NCBI GenBank assembly: GCA_003154025.1
Contig: PMCE01000378.1
Span: 2,865-15,458 of the forward strand
Source: Syntrophaceae bacterium
GTDB taxonomy: Bacteria > Desulfobacterota > SM23-61
Direction: 5' to 3'
DNA length: 12,594 nucleotides
The stretch's first letter is position 1. Each line of letters begins with the position of its first letter. This document shows, one piece after another, positions 1 through 6,543 of this stretch. The notes under the pieces are model-generated. The model ran no database searches. It was not told where the DNA came from and saw only the letters and a list, made by a program, of their open reading frames with translations. The position numbers and the translations under genes are program-made.

Positions 1-1415
1 ATCCGGTTCGTGCCGTGCGTGCCGCCGTTTACTTCGCCGGCGGAGTAGAGCTTCTCGATGATCACTTTTCCCTCGATGGCGTCCATCACCTGGGCTTTTT
101 CATTGATCCTGAGCCCGCCGCAGCAGTGATGGATGCCGGGGGTGACTTTCAGGGAGTAAAAGGGGGGCGTTTCGATCTTATTCGGCAGAAGCTGCCTCTT
201 TCCCAATTCCCGGTAGAGCCCGCGCTTGAAGTCGAGGTCGTTCTTGGCCTCTACATAACCGTTATACTTGACGATGGTCTCCTTGAACCGGGCCGGGTCG
301 AGGCCGATCTTCTTGGCCAACTCATCGAGGGTTCCCGCCTGGACGGCGAAACCTTCCTGGATGTATTCCGTCATCTTTTCGTGATAGACGTCTTTGGTGT
401 TGATGACGAAAGCGTACTTTCCCTTTTGCTTGAGGATCGCCTGGGCCACCACGTCCCGCCGCTGCAGTTCATCGATGAACCGGTCCCCCTCCGCATTGAC
501 GAGGATCGCTCCCGATTCCCTCAGGCCTTCGGTCAGCAGGGCCCGAGTTTTTTCGGCGATATAGACGGTGGGGTGGATCTGGATATAATTGATGCCCTCC
601 GTATCCGCTCCCAGCGATTGGGCCATCAGCTGGCATTCCCCCGTGGATACCCCCGGAATGTTCGTGGTGGCGTAGTCTTTGAGAGAGGGATCGTACCGCT
701 CCACCATCTCCGGATTGGCCCCGAAGCCGCCCGTGGCAAGAATGACGGCCTTGCGCGCCCGGAAGTTCAGGCTCTTCCCGCTCTTGTCCTTCACCTTTAC
801 CCCGAGGACCTTTTTGGGCAGAGTGGAGACATCGGCGATCAGGGCGGTCACGGTCGTCTCGCGCAGAATGGGGACCTTGAGTTGGGCGGTCTTCTTGGCC
901 AGGATCTCAATCAATCCTGCCCCCCATTTCTCCGTAATCGAAACGGAGCGGTGGGCTACGGAGGGGAAGGGAGCGCCCAGCTCGAGGAGGAAATCGATGG
1001 CACTCGCGGACTCTTGGGCAAAGACCCTGACCTGGTCCGGCCTGTTCTTGTAGTCGCCCCCCATTCTCGTCCACTCATAGAATTCTTCCACGGACCAGGA
1101 TTTCGCGCCCCTCTGCTGCTGAATTTTGCTCTGCACTCCGTTCATGCCCGCCGTGGAGATACTGGTATTGCCGCCGATGAAGGGCATTTTTTCCAGGACC
1201 AGGACATCCGAGCCGGCCTTCCTGGCTTCGATTGCCGCGGATAGCCCGGCCGCTCCCGTCCCGACGATGATGACGGCGACCTCCCGATTCCACTTCATCG
1301 ACGGGGGAACCGCTCTGACCTCACGGGCCCCAACCTCCATCACCATGGCGCCGGCTCCGAATCCCGCCATGGCACCGATAAACCTGCGCCTGGTCAGTCC
1401 TTTGCTCATGGACAT
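1..1415 (-). CDS. Tat-exported fumarate-reductase-type flavoprotein (3' end cut by window edge)
   Basis: Soluble FAD enzyme of the fumarate reductase/flavocytochrome c family, expected to reduce C=C bonds of unsaturated carboxylates in the periplasm. Reading the minus strand gives 471 residues. They begin with a Tat signal (TRRRFIG, residues 8-14, then a hydrophobic stretch), followed by the FAD dinucleotide-fold motif GTGAAG (52-57). Active-site positions known from Shewanella Fcc3 are present: H281 (in HPT), T295-E296, R320 (in RRD), H430 (in HHCCGG) and R471 (in GGTHGTNR). Roughly 30 C-terminal residues should lie beyond base 1. The start is chosen by GGAGG at 1423-1427, 7 bases before the ATG; a second ATG lies two codons inside. 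There is no CXXCH haem domain, so a separate cytochrome should supply electrons, perhaps the next gene off the left edge. Retained His and Thr favour fumarate-like over urocanate substrates, but the substrate is not proven. The family call is firm. Confidence 0.93.
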   Translation of the reverse strand, partial: MSMSKGLTRRRFIGAMAGFGAGAMVMEVGAREVRAVPPSMKWNREVAVIIVGTGAAGLSAAIEARKAGSDVLVLEKMPFIGGNTSISTAGMNGVQSKIQQQRGAKSWSVEEFYEWTRMGGDYKNRPDQVRVFAQESASAIDFLLELGAPFPSVAHRSVSITEKWGAGLIEILAKKTAQLKVPILRETTVTALIADVSTLPKKVLGVKVKDKSGKSLNFRARKAVILATGGFGANPEMVERYDPSLKDYATTNIPGVSTGECQLMAQSLGADTEGINYIQIHPTVYIAEKTRALLTEGLRESGAILVNAEGDRFIDELQRRDVVAQAILKQKGKYAFVINTKDVYHEKMTEYIQEGFAVQAGTLDELAKKIGLDPARFKETIVKYNGYVEAKNDLDFKRGLYRELGKRQLLPNKIETPPFYSLKVTPGIHHCCGGLRINEKAQVMDAIEGKVIIEKLYSAGEVNGGTHGTNR

Positions 1416-1522
1416 AAGCCGACCTCCTTTTTATAACTCGGAAACATAAAAATCACCCTAACACACTATTCCTGAAGGCGGTAATGAAAATGATTGATAA
1501 GGACTCGCTTTGGCGCGGATCA

Positions 1523-1580
1523 AATGTACAAAAAAAGGGAATTGTGCGTCAAGATAATTTTAGGGGGAATTTTAGCACAC
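1523..1580 (-). promoter_or_regulatory. Promoter-like module upstream of the flavoprotein gene
   Basis: On the minus strand TTGACG (1552-1547) is followed after 18 bases by TACATT (1528-1523). Transcription would begin near 1516, about 100 bases before the flavoprotein ATG. Part of the module, TGTGCTAAAAT, CTTGACGCACAATTCC, a T-rich spacer and TAYATT, recurs in front of the NYN gene at 3245-3288. TGTGC and GCACA form inverted arms around the -35 region, which would suit a repressor site. This copy has a duplicated CTAAAATT between the arms. The rest of the 365-base gap between the flavoprotein and higB shows no gene that I recognise. Confidence 0.5.
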
Positions 1581-1744
1581 GCGAAAAGGAAAATGATATG
1601 TGTGGGATGGGGGACGCCCCGATCCTTATTCCGAATTTGGTCATGGAAGCCGGGACGTTGGTTCAAAGACAACTTAGATATGGCCTGCTTTGATCTCTCC
1701 ACAGAAGATGGGTTGCTCATCGATATTCGTGTCATCGATACTTG

Positions 1745-1773
1745 TTGACAGAATATACTCATAAACGTATAAT
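1745..1773 (+). promoter_or_regulatory. Consensus sigma-70 promoter of higBA
   Basis: TTGACA (1745-1750) and TATAAT (1768-1773), both perfect, are separated by an ideal 17 bases. The start site would fall at about 1779-1782, on top of the toxin ATG at 1781. TATAC (1754-1758) and GTATA (1767-1771) form an inverted repeat overlapping the -10 box, and GTATA recurs at 1775-1779. A direct repeat TCATCGATA lies just upstream (1717-1725 and 1732-1740). Either set could be the operator for HigA autoregulation; that is inference. Confidence 0.75.
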
Positions 1774-1780
1774 GGTATAA

Positions 1781-2143
1781 ATGGAAAAGGAGCCGAAGCC
1801 CGTTAGGTGGGTAGGGGCGTCCCGAAGGGATCTCCGGGGCTTCCCAGCGCCCGTGGGACGCGATATTGGGCAAACTCTTTATGCCGCTCAACGGGGTGAA
1901 GAATACCCGTGCGTAAAGGCCCTGCAGGGGTTCGGCGGCAGGTCCGTCCTCGAAATCGTTGCGCCCTACGCGGGCGACACATACCGTGCTGTCTACACGG
2001 TGCGCTTCGAGGGCGCGATCTACGTGCTTCATGCTTTCCAGAAGAAGTCGAAAAGGGGCGGTTCAACACCGCAAAAGGAAGTCGACTTGATAAAACGGCG
2101 GCTTGCGGCCGCTGAACAGGATTACAGAGAAAGGCACAATTAA
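1781..2143 (+). CDS. higB: HigB/RelE-like toxin, phage Gp49-like family
   Basis: A 120-residue protein of the Gp49-like/HigB branch of the RelE superfamily, whose characterised members cut mRNA on the ribosome. Family features seen: an N-terminal KPVRWVGASRRDLRGFP segment, the core YRAVYTVRFEGAIYVLHAF (about 68-86), then KKSKRGGSTPQKEVDLI and a charged C-terminal helix. Length is normal for the family. The start is fixed by homology at the very N-terminus; no alternative ATG, GTG or TTG occurs early. No Shine-Dalgarno sequence precedes it, and the promoter position predicts an almost leaderless mRNA. The toxin-first order and the 1-base gap to the antitoxin are typical of higBA. The reading frame is intact. 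Confidence 0.86.
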   Translation: MEKEPKPVRWVGASRRDLRGFPAPVGRDIGQTLYAAQRGEEYPCVKALQGFGGRSVLEIVAPYAGDTYRAVYTVRFEGAIYVLHAFQKKSKRGGSTPQKEVDLIKRRLAAAEQDYRERHN

Positions 2144-2144
2144 A

Positions 2145-2474
2145 ATGAAACCAAACGCCAAGATCCGGGTCAAGGAAAGGAGCAGCAACATCTTTGCCGA
2201 CCTCGGCTTTGCCAATCCCGAGCGCGAGGAGGTCAAAGCCCGCCTCACCCTGCAAATTTATCGCCTTATTAAAGGACGCGGCCTCACCCAGGCCCAAGCC
2301 GGGGAAGTTTTGGGTGTCAAGCAGCCGCACGTCTCGAGCCTCATGCGTGGCCAATCCGGGGCTTTCTCCGTTGAACGCTTGATGAACTTTCTGGTAGCCC
2401 TGGGCCAGGACGTTCAGATCACCGTCAAGTCTACACGCAAACCCCGCGGCGAAGTATCCGTTATCGTCGCATGA
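2145..2474 (+). CDS. higA: HigA-like antitoxin, XRE-family helix-turn-helix
   Basis: A 110-residue DNA-binding antitoxin that should neutralise the upstream HigB and repress the shared promoter. The helix-turn-helix is clear: GLTQAQAGEVLGVKQPHVSSL (about 47-67), followed by a family-typical segment with MNFLVALGQDVQITV. The ATG at 2145 is preferred: it lies one base after the toxin stop and is preceded by GAGAAAGG (2127-2134). A 14-codon extension to 2103 is open, but it would overlap the toxin and has no good ribosome site. The gene ends with no obvious intrinsic terminator, and the next roughly 260 bases hold nothing that I recognise. Confidence 0.86.
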   Translation: MKPNAKIRVKERSSNIFADLGFANPEREEVKARLTLQIYRLIKGRGLTQAQAGEVLGVKQPHVSSLMRGQSGAFSVERLMNFLVALGQDVQITVKSTRKPRGEVSVIVA

Positions 2475-2735
2475 TCCGCTTCCTACCTCCCTTCGATTTC
2501 TTTATTTTCTATTTCGGGTATTCCGGGACGTTGATTCTTAAAGTGCATAACTGAAAGCGCCATCACTTCATAAGTCATGGATCGAATGAATCAACGTCGG
2601 AAAATCGGGCGGCGGTTCAATATGATCTTGGGTGAAATCCCGGAAAGAGGAGAAAAGTCGAGCAGGTCTTCGAAGATGGCTTCTGATTCCTCGAGTGGAT
2701 GAATCTATGGGAGAGAAAGGTGAGAGAAAAGAAGC

Positions 2736-3065
2736 TTGATGATGGTGAAGCGGGCGCCAGTCCTGACGCTTTGGGCAGCGGTGGTAGCTGAAGTTCTGGG
2801 GTTCGAGCATGACGAAGCGCTTACCCTCGGGCGGGCGGTAGCAGGGCTGAACGCCTACTCCAAGGGCGTTTCCCTGAGGCTCTTCCAGCCGACTCCCAAA
2901 GAGGTCCAGGAACAGCGCCGGAAGATGCGCAAAGAAGAAACCGTGACCGTTGAGCTGCTCCACCGTGCTGTGCCGGCGAAACATACCAATGAAGGGCTGC
3001 GAACGTTCAGTGGAGAAAGCCCTATTGGCGACGATCACCTTTATCCTGACCCCGACTACCCCTGA
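2736..3065 (+). pseudogene. Fragment of an unrecognised repeated gene, copy 1
   Basis: Open frame of 109 residues. Homology to copy 2 (11851-12110) runs from about 2747 to 3026 and is very close in the stretch FEHDEALTLGRAVAGLN, then YSKGVSL, QPTPKEV, and AVPAKHT. I do not recognise the family; its conservation in two distant parts of the window shows that it was once coding. This copy carries a 17-base insertion near its start relative to copy 2. After GESPI it diverges from copy 2, which continues as PASVQKYPEGKFGDAL, and it stops 14 codons later. No convincing ribosome site precedes 2736. It is most likely a truncated relic, though a short expressed protein is possible. Confidence 0.5.
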
Positions 3066-3244
3066 GATGCTTATCTTCAGTCGTAAAGATCAGGCATACC
3101 GAGCGGGAGGAGCCGGTGTGCCCGGGTGAGCCTCAAAAATGCCTGACGAACCTCACCCAATGGTTGAAAGCGCATCCTCTCCACCACCTACCCCGAAAAT
3201 CCCCCCAATCCCCGCTGAAAACGGCCCCAAACAGGCTCAAGATC
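3066..3244. other. Intergenic stretch without recognised gene
   Basis: Between the copy 1 fragment and the NYN promoter I see no RNA, repeat or conserved protein segment. A short open frame begins at 3139, but its proline-rich translation resembles nothing and runs through the promoter region into the NYN gene start. Confidence 0.4.
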
Positions 3245-3288
3245 TTGTGCTAAAATCCCTTGACGCACAATTCCTTCTTTCGTATATT
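3245..3288 (+). promoter_or_regulatory. Promoter with palindromic operator-like site for the NYN gene
   Basis: TTGACG (3260-3265) and TATATT (3283-3288) are 17 bases apart, giving a start near 3295 and a leader of about 88 bases. TTGTGC (3245-3250) and GCACAA (3265-3270) form perfect inverted arms with a 14-base centre, covering the -35 box. The same sequence block stands, inverted, before the flavoprotein gene (1523-1580). Confidence 0.55.
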
Positions 3289-3382
3289 GAACCTACTCAA
3301 AAGCGAGTTCATATCAATTATCATATGCAGGATTGTCTCCGGGTAGGGGTAAAATTCACTAAAGCTGGGAAAGGAAGAGCCG

Positions 3383-4360
3383 ATGGCTGAAGGAGAACGA
3401 TCCCTGGCGGTCTTCGTGGACTTTGAAAACCTCGCTCTGGGGTTCAAAGACAAAAAAGACAAACGCTTTGAAATCCAGAAGGTCCTCGAACGCCTGGTCG
3501 AAAAAGGGAAGATCATTGTTAAGAAGGCGTATGCCGATTGGGCGGAATATTCCGATTATAAACGAGCCCTTCACGAGGCTGCGATTGAGCTGATCGATAT
3601 TCCAAGGCGATCCGTTTCCGGGAAGAATTCGGCCGACATCCGGCTCTGCGTGGATGCCATCGATCTCTGCTACTCCAAGGAGCATATTGACACTTTCGCC
3701 ATCGTTTCCGGGGATAGTGATTTTTCTCCCCTTGTCTCCAAGCTTAAGGAGAACGGCAAAGGGGTTATCGGTCTCGGGATGAAAGAATCAAGTTCCCACC
3801 TCCTGATCAATAACTGCGATGAGTTCATCTATTACGAAGACCTTGAGCGGCCCCTGGGCATTCCTCCAAAGATCGAACAGGAACTGCCTGAACGAAAGAA
3901 GGAAGCCTTTCAACTCCTGGTTGACTCGGTGCTGGCTCTTGTTCGGGAAAACAAGGAAGTGCTCTGGTCTTCCATGGTCAAGGAAACGATGAAGCGAAAG
4001 AAACCCTCCTTCAACGAATCTTACCATGGCTACCGGACATTCAGCGATCTTCTTGCGGATGCCGAAAAGCACGGCATCATCCGGCTTCGAACCGATTCAC
4101 GAAGCGGGACCTATGTGGTTTCCGGTTTCGGCAAAGAAGAGAAGAAAATAGAGGCCGGGGAGCCGAAAGAACAGAAAGAAGCGAATGAACGGAAAATCCA
4201 GAAGTCGGGCTGGCGTCCGCGGCCAAGAAAACAGAAGCCCAAGGCCACCCCTGCCGTTTCTGACCAGGCTCCTGTTGAACAAACTCCTTCTAAAATCACG
4301 CCTCCTGAAACAGCTGCTTTGGGGCTTCCAAAAATTGGGACCCGGGACGATGTTGACTAG
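3383..4360 (+). CDS. NYN-domain (PIN-like) ribonuclease with LOTUS/OST-HTH domain
   Basis: A 325-residue protein. Residues 7-155 form an NYN domain, a PIN-like metal-dependent nuclease fold (LabA/DUF88 type). The acidic residues expected for catalysis are present: D13 in VDFEN, D85 and D91 in the ADIRLCVD stretch, and D111/D113 in SGDSDF. Residues of about 172-248 match a LOTUS/OST-HTH domain, a winged-helix module that binds RNA or G-quadruplexes. The tail (250-325) is rich in Lys, Glu and Pro and probably disordered. AAGGA (3371-3375) lies 7 bases before the ATG. The domain pair is known in bacteria; the target is normally unknown, with RNA turnover or defence the usual guesses. It stands alone, followed by an IS21 relic. 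There is no signal peptide, so it should be cytoplasmic. Confidence 0.9.
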   Translation: MAEGERSLAVFVDFENLALGFKDKKDKRFEIQKVLERLVEKGKIIVKKAYADWAEYSDYKRALHEAAIELIDIPRRSVSGKNSADIRLCVDAIDLCYSKEHIDTFAIVSGDSDFSPLVSKLKENGKGVIGLGMKESSSHLLINNCDEFIYYEDLERPLGIPPKIEQELPERKKEAFQLLVDSVLALVRENKEVLWSSMVKETMKRKKPSFNESYHGYRTFSDLLADAEKHGIIRLRTDSRSGTYVVSGFGKEEKKIEAGEPKEQKEANERKIQKSGWRPRPRKQKPKATPAVSDQAPVEQTPSKITPPETAALGLPKIGTRDDVD

Positions 4361-4395
4361 GTTTAATTTTGCCCCAAAGTACCATTCTTTTGACG

Positions 4396-4661
4396 TTGTA
4401 TTTCAAGCGGGTGATTGACGAACTTGGCTATGTTCCCTTCTCCAAAGCAGGGCCAAACTGCTCATCGAGTTCATCAGACGGGCCTATGAGCATCATAGCT
4501 TCCTGCTCACGATCAGCCTGGATTTCGAGGAATGGGCTGCGAACTTTGGCTCCGGGCGCCTCACCGGCGCTCTGCCGGCCCGCCGCACTCACCGGTCGTA
4601 CATCCAGGGAGCGGAAGGAAAAAGCTACCGATTAAGACAGGCCAGGAAACGACCTAACTAG
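4396..4661 (+). pseudogene. istB: IS21-family IstB ATPase, C-terminal relic with frameshift
   Basis: Two frames joined give an IstB C-terminus. The first reads RVIDELGYVPFSKAG (Walker B region); a shift near 4452 leads to KLLIEFIRRAYEHHSFLLTISLDFEEW, then GSGRLTGAL and GKSYRLRQARK before the stop at 4659-4661. This matches the ordinary IstB pattern of a DELGY motif, an EW motif, RLTAALLDRL and ESYR. The expected LLDRL is eroded to PARRT. The N-terminal half with Walker A and all of istA are missing, so it cannot act in transposition. Confidence 0.8.
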
Positions 4662-4745
4662 AAACCCTCATCACGGCAGGACTCAAACCCGCAAGAAGAG
4701 GACAAATGACTTGGCAGGAAACCTCAAACCCCTATATCTATAACC

Positions 4746-4822
4746 CTGGTGCCATACTTTTCGACCGCCCTCGCCTCCCTTTTACTCCGCCCTTTCCAGC
4801 CTGCCCTTTCGACCTGTTGACA
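4746..4822 (+). mobile_element. Right-end remnant of an IS21-family element
   Basis: Downstream of the istB relic are three imperfect units of 22-24 bases, each with a core resembling CTTTTCGACCGCC (4746-4769, 4770-4791, 4792-4814). Multiple terminal repeats of this kind are typical of IS21-family ends. The stretch closes in TGTTGACA at 4815-4822; IS21 elements end in CA, so I place the outer edge there. The exact edge is inferred because no left end or target duplication can be compared. Confidence 0.6.
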
Positions 4823-4845
4823 AAGAATGTCATCCATGATATGAA
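4817..4845 (+). promoter_or_regulatory. Possible hybrid promoter for the TRAP operon
   Basis: TTGACA (4817-4822), the last bases of the IS21 end, is followed after 17 bases by TATGAA (4840-4845), a 4-of-6 match to the -10 box. A start near 4852 would give a leader of about 140 bases before dctP, in which I see no other element. IS21 right ends are known to carry outward -35 boxes. Confidence 0.42.
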
Positions 4846-4990
4846 AGGCCGAAATTTATGCGTCTCACAGCGGAGCAGACATTAAATTCGTTTCAGTGTT
4901 TCAGTTCTCCATTGTCAGCGGCAGGTCAAAGATCACATCGAAATAAACCAAATAGGTCAAATTGAATTAAAACAGAGGGAGGTACAGCCA

Positions 4991-5983
4991 ATGTCTAGAA
5001 ACATTTTCCGTTCATTTATCGCCGCAATGATAACTCTATTCCTGGTTATTGCAGTCGGATGGGGAACTGCGGACGCATCCAGGACGATTAAACTGTCCCA
5101 CGTGGTGAACGAAAAGGACGGTTTTCACATCGCTGCCCTAAAGTTCAAGGAGTTGGTGGAGGAAAAGACCAAAGGGGAGATAAAAATCGAAATCTATCCC
5201 AATGCCTCACTGGGTGATGAGCGTACCCTCCTGGAAGGGATGCAGATTGGGACGATCGATATGGGTGTCATTACGAACGGCCCGGTAGCCAATTTTTATC
5301 CCAAGATCGCAGTTTTCGAACTGCCTTTCTTTTTCGGCTCTCCTGAAGCAGCCTATGGGGTGCTGGATGGGGAGATCGGGCAGAAACTGTTGAAGAACCT
5401 GCAGGATATCAGACTGGCGGGACTGGCCTACGCAGAGAGGGGGTTTAGAAATCTCACCAATTCCAAGCGACCGGTCAATAGCCCGGCTGATATCAAAGGT
5501 CTGAAGATTCGGGTAATGGAAAACCCCGTTTACATCGATACGTTCAAGGCACTGGGAGCCAACGCCGTGCCCATGGCTTGGACGGAATGTTTGACCGCCC
5601 TGCAGCAGGGAACCATCGACGGGCAGGAGAATCCGGTAAATGTCATCTACGCATTCAAACTATACCAGAGCCAGAAGTACCTGAGCATGACGCGACATAC
5701 CTACGCCCCGGCGTTGTTTGTCATGAGTCTGAAACTCTATGGTTCTTTAACTCCGGAGGTTCAAGGTGTTTTTAGGGATGCAGCGAGTCAGGCAGCGAAG
5801 CACGAAAGGAAATGGAATGCCGACCAGGAGCAGAGTCAGTTGAAGGTGCTGGCAGATGAGGGCATGAAAGTTCTTTATCCGGACCTGGCGCCGTTTAAAG
5901 AAGCGGTCAGACCCGTGTATCAGAAGTATAGCGACCGATTTGGTGATGTACTCGCAGACATTCAGAAACAGCTGAAGAAATAG
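4991..5983 (+). CDS. dctP: TRAP transporter solute-binding protein, DctP family
   Basis: Periplasmic receptor of 330 residues that captures an organic acid and delivers it to the DctQM membrane pair. Residues 1-29 are a Sec signal ending in TADA. The mature part has the family pattern LSHVVNEKDGFHIAALKFKELVEE at its start, the GFRNLTNSKRP segment (151-161), and GLKIRVMENP (170-179), where R174 is the arginine that clamps the ligand carboxylate in DctP/SiaP structures. GQENP (211-215) is also conserved. GGAGG (4978-4982) sits 8 bases before the ATG. It is first in the operon and separated from dctQ by a hairpin with a T-run, which could let the receptor be made in excess. The ligand cannot be read from sequence; a carboxylate is likely, and C4-dicarboxylates would suit the flavoprotein on the left. 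Confidence 0.95.
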   Translation: MSRNIFRSFIAAMITLFLVIAVGWGTADASRTIKLSHVVNEKDGFHIAALKFKELVEEKTKGEIKIEIYPNASLGDERTLLEGMQIGTIDMGVITNGPVANFYPKIAVFELPFFFGSPEAAYGVLDGEIGQKLLKNLQDIRLAGLAYAERGFRNLTNSKRPVNSPADIKGLKIRVMENPVYIDTFKALGANAVPMAWTECLTALQQGTIDGQENPVNVIYAFKLYQSQKYLSMTRHTYAPALFVMSLKLYGSLTPEVQGVFRDAASQAAKHERKWNADQEQSQLKVLADEGMKVLYPDLAPFKEAVRPVYQKYSDRFGDVLADIQKQLKK

Positions 5984-6000
5984 AAGTCCATGACATGCGA

Positions 6001-6031
6001 AGGGGAGGGGGTGTGGCAGCCCCCCCTTTTT
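6001..6031 (+). terminator. G/C hairpin with T-run between dctP and dctQ
   Basis: AGGGGG (6006-6011) can pair with the seven C residues at 6020-6026 and the following T, leaving TTTT (to 6031) after the stem. It lies 18 bases after the dctP stop and just before the dctQ ribosome site. It resembles a partial intrinsic terminator or a 3' end stabiliser that would set dctP expression above dctQM. Confidence 0.5.
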
Positions 6032-6048
6032 ATGAAGGAATAAGGGAG

Positions 6049-6543
6049 ATGATGGGGGTAATCTGTTTTAAAAGACTAAGTGATGTTGCAGATAGGGTAG
6101 TCACCTGGTTTGTCGTCGTCCTGCTTTTGGGATTGACGGCAGTAGTTACCCTGCAAATCGTTGCGAGGGTTTTTTTTGAGGCCTTTTCCTGGACGGAGGA
6201 ACTGTCACGCTACCTGCTGGTTTGGAGTACCTTTTTGGGCGCCAGCATGGGTTTTAAACGGGGTTCCCATGTTGCGATCACTTTTGTCGTCGACCTATTC
6301 AGCGGTCGCTTCAGACAGTGGGTTTCAGTTTTGATCCATGCACTCTCGGTCCTCTTTTTTTTGGTCGGGATTGTTTATGGGTTCCAAATGATCCATCAGC
6401 AGGTTTACCAAATCTCACCCGCCATGGGGCTTTCGATGCGCGTCGTGTACCTTGCCATCCCATTGGGCTTTGCCACAATGGCCATCCATGTCTTTCCTCT
6501 TCTCCTCGATGAAATTGTACTGTTGGTAAGGAGAAAGGGATGA
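6049..6543 (+). CDS. dctQ: TRAP transporter small membrane subunit, DctQ family
   Basis: A 164-residue inner-membrane protein with four predicted membrane segments (roughly 15-40, 50-65, 88-110 and 128-150). The family signature FSWTEELSRYLLVWSTFLGA, followed by KRGSHVAI, is clear between segments 1 and 2. It pairs with DctM to form the sodium-driven importer served by DctP. The frame is open to an ATG at 5995, but those 18 extra codons run through the G/C hairpin and add a non-DctQ glycine-rich leader. The ATG at 6049, with GAAGGA at 6034-6039, is preferred. An ATG at 6052 is also possible. Its stop overlaps the dctM start (ATGA), showing translational coupling. Confidence 0.93.
   Translation: MMGVICFKRLSDVADRVVTWFVVVLLLGLTAVVTLQIVARVFFEAFSWTEELSRYLLVWSTFLGASMGFKRGSHVAITFVVDLFSGRFRQWVSVLIHALSVLFFLVGIVYGFQMIHQQVYQISPAMGLSMRVVYLAIPLGFATMAIHVFPLLLDEIVLLVRRKG

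Noticed and set aside
15..1244. Long plus-strand open frame of 409 codons
   Set aside because: It is antisense to the flavoprotein, which has a strong ribosome site, Tat signal and full active site; the plus-strand translation resembles no family.
1520..2032. 170-codon minus-strand open frame opposite higB
   Set aside because: It is antisense to the toxin and its promoter, with no recognisable protein.
2103..2144. Earlier start for the antitoxin
   Set aside because: It would overlap the toxin gene by 41 bases and lacks a ribosome site; the ATG at 2145 fits family length.
3139..3390. 83-codon open frame before the NYN gene
   Set aside because: Proline-rich translation without relatives, it spans the promoter, and no ribosome site is seen.
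5995..6048. Upstream start for dctQ adding 18 residues
   Set aside because: The extension reads through the G/C hairpin, is glycine-rich unlike DctQ N-termini, and has no ribosome site.
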